Assembly (NCBI RefSeq): GCF_050176255.1
Contig: NZ_JBFXIE010000007.1
From: JBFXIE01 sp050176255
GTDB taxonomy: Bacteria; Pseudomonadota; Gammaproteobacteria; Burkholderiales; Burkholderiaceae_C
Length of the DNA stretch: 64,000 nucleotides
Direction: 5' to 3' (one strand)
This document shows positions 62,873-64,000 of this stretch, one piece after another. Within the stretch, counting starts at the first letter, position 1. Each line of letters begins with the position of its first letter. The notes beneath the pieces were generated by a model. That model was not told the DNA's origin. It ran no database searches and worked only from the letters and a program-made list of their open reading frames with translations. Position numbers and translations under genes: made by a program.

Positions 62873-63934
62873 AACCTTCAGGCGCTGCAGCGCGGCACGC
62901 CATTCCTGTGCCAGCAGCACCACCAGCTGCCGCGCCGGCATTGCGCGCGCGGCGGCCACGCCCTGGCCTGCCCATAGTGACAGGTAGTCCGCCCGCCCTT
63001 GGGCTGCAGCGGCTTTGCGCAGGGCGCCGGTCAGCGCGTTTTGCACCGGGTAGGCGGGCACGGCGGCCTCGTGCGGTGTCAGCCGCTGCATCAGTGTGTT
63101 GACGATGCCGCGCGCGGGTCGGCCCGAGTAGATGCGCGTGACGCGCGTGTCCGTGGCCTGCGCGCGGGCCATGGCGGCGCGCTGCGCGGGCACGATGGCC
63201 GACTCGGGGCAGGCCAGGAAGGCCGTGCCCAGCTGCACCGCTTGCGCCCCCAGCGCCTGGGCAGCCGCAATGCCGCGCCCGTCCATGATGCCGCCGGCGG
63301 CGATCACCGGGATGGAGAGCGCATCCACGCACTGCGGCACCAGCGCCAGGGTGCCGACCATGCTGGCCTCGAAGTCGCCCAGGAAGGTGCCGCGGTGGCC
63401 CCCGGCCTCCATGCCGCTGGCGACCACGGCGTCCGCGCCCACTGCGGCCCAGGCCTGCGCCTCGGCCAGCGTGGTGGCGGTGCCGATCACGCAGCAGCCC
63501 GCTTCGTCCTGTAGGCGCCGCACCTGCGCGCGGCTCAGGATGCCGAAGGTGAAGCTGGCCACCGCGGGGCGGGCCTGCAGCAGCGCCTCGAACTGGGCGT
63601 CAAAGTCTTCGCACCAACGCGCTGGCGCTTCGGGCGGGGGCAGGCCCAGGTCGGCGTACAGCGGCGTCAGGCGGGCTATGGCCGCCTGCACTGTGGCCGC
63701 ATCGGGCGTGGGCTGCTCCAGCACGAATAGGTTCATGCCGAAGGGCTTGGCGGTGGCGGCGCGCACGGCCGCCGCGGCCTCGCGCATGGCCTGGGGCGAA
63801 CGCATGCCGCAGCCCAGAAAGCCCAGCCCCCCGGCCTGGGATACGGCGGCGGCCAGCTGGGGCGTGTCCGAGCCCGTCATGGGCCCCTGGAAGAGGGGCA
63901 GGTCGATCTGCAGGCGTTGCAGCAAAGCATTCAT
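62870..63934 (-). CDS. Nitronate monooxygenase (FMN)
   Basis: FMN-dependent TIM-barrel oxidase of 354 aa that oxidises alkyl nitronates. Family marks are LFQGPMTG near the start, FGMNLFV, VVASGMEAGGHRGTF with the catalytic His, IPVIAAGGIMDGRG and the phosphate-binding LGAQAVQLGTAFLACPES. Some relatives act on other enoyl substrates (FabK), so the substrate is not certain. ATG 63934 fits the family start. Confidence 0.9.
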   Translation of the reverse strand: MNALLQRLQIDLPLFQGPMTGSDTPQLAAAVSQAGGLGFLGCGMRSPQAMREAAAAVRAATAKPFGMNLFVLEQPTPDAATVQAAIARLTPLYADLGLPPPEAPARWCEDFDAQFEALLQARPAVASFTFGILSRAQVRRLQDEAGCCVIGTATTLAEAQAWAAVGADAVVASGMEAGGHRGTFLGDFEASMVGTLALVPQCVDALSIPVIAAGGIMDGRGIAAAQALGAQAVQLGTAFLACPESAIVPAQRAAMARAQATDTRVTRIYSGRPARGIVNTLMQRLTPHEAAVPAYPVQNALTGALRKAAAAQGRADYLSLWAGQGVAAARAMPARQLVVLLAQEWRAALQRLKV

Positions 63935-63938
63935 GGGG

Positions 63939-64000
63939 TCAGCTCCGGGACAAAGAATCGGGGGCGCGCACTGCGCCGGTGTCGCCCAGGCCGTGCAGCG
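63939..64000 (-). CDS. Possible C-terminus of a gene cut by the window edge
   Basis: On the minus strand an open frame enters from the right edge and ends at TGA 63941-63939 (LHGLGDTGAVRAPDSLSRS), just upstream of the nitronate monooxygenase. Its short length allows only a weak call. Confidence 0.3.
   Translation of the reverse strand, partial: LHGLGDTGAVRAPDSLSRS

Overview
The window looks like a chromosome contig from a high-GC betaproteobacterium of the order Burkholderiales, family Comamonadaceae (Acidovorax, Alicycliphilus or Delftia-like). The evidence is the very GC-rich coding sequence, orphan tripartite-tricarboxylate (Bug-type) receptor genes, an S-adenosylhomocysteine riboswitch in front of a split metH, a torF-glnK-amtB operon, and a short palindromic repeat (AGCGCTT...AAGCGCT) at many gene ends. 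A complete-looking cyclohexanecarboxylate gene set (badR, badH, badI, aliB, aliA) would fit an alicyclic-acid degrader such as Alicycliphilus. The species call is inference. One run of 100 N (3099-3198) is an assembly gap inside a gene.

Layout. 0.1-15.1 kb: a CoA-thioester catabolic island. A leftward trio (MaoC-like dehydratase, acyl-CoA dehydrogenase, CaiB-type CoA-transferase) diverges from a rightward run: SDR dehydrogenase, MaoC hydratase, enoyl-CoA hydratase, acetyl-CoA hydrolase/transferase-family protein, thiolase, two Bug receptors, a DUF35 Zn-ribbon protein with its thiolase-like partner, a second acyl-CoA dehydrogenase and a PaaI thioesterase. Together they could import an unknown organic acid, activate it by CoA transfer and run a beta-oxidation-type sequence. 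15.2-25.6 kb: LysR regulator with divergent CoA-transferase, porin, glutamate dehydrogenase, PPK2 kinase, PACE efflux protein, a DODA-type dioxygenase with an overlapping unknown gene and divergent LysR regulator, and a third Bug receptor. 25.8-29.3 kb: SAH riboswitch, metH (C-terminal modules only), aroK.

29.5-35.9 kb: the leftward operon badH-badI-aliB-aliA-Bug receptor, with divergent MarR regulator badR and a palindromic operator candidate between them. AliA would make cyclohexanecarboxyl-CoA, AliB would oxidise it, BadH would oxidise the hydroxy intermediate and BadI would open the ring to pimelyl-CoA. The ring hydratase (BadK) is not in the cluster. 36.0-41.6 kb: fpr and a five-domain branched-chain-type ABC importer encoded by four genes with the two permeases fused. 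41.8-45.2 kb: chemotaxis receptor and comM. 45.28-48.0 kb: nitrogen-regulated torF-glnK-amtB operon with two NtrC-like palindromes and a sigma-54 promoter.

48.1-51.4 kb: glcE and glcF of glycolate oxidase with a YoaK-type membrane protein between them; glcD is not in the window. 51.4-58.2 kb: proQ, lplT, alr, radA, an unknown membrane protein, ilvE and a small zinc-finger protein. 58.3-62.8 kb: a tightly packed surface-polysaccharide operon (O-antigen-ligase-like protein and three glycosyltransferases), visibly less GC-rich in parts. 62.9-63.9 kb: nitronate monooxygenase. No rRNA, tRNA, CRISPR array, transposase or prophage gene was seen. The first 143 bases and the last 60 hold no complete gene.
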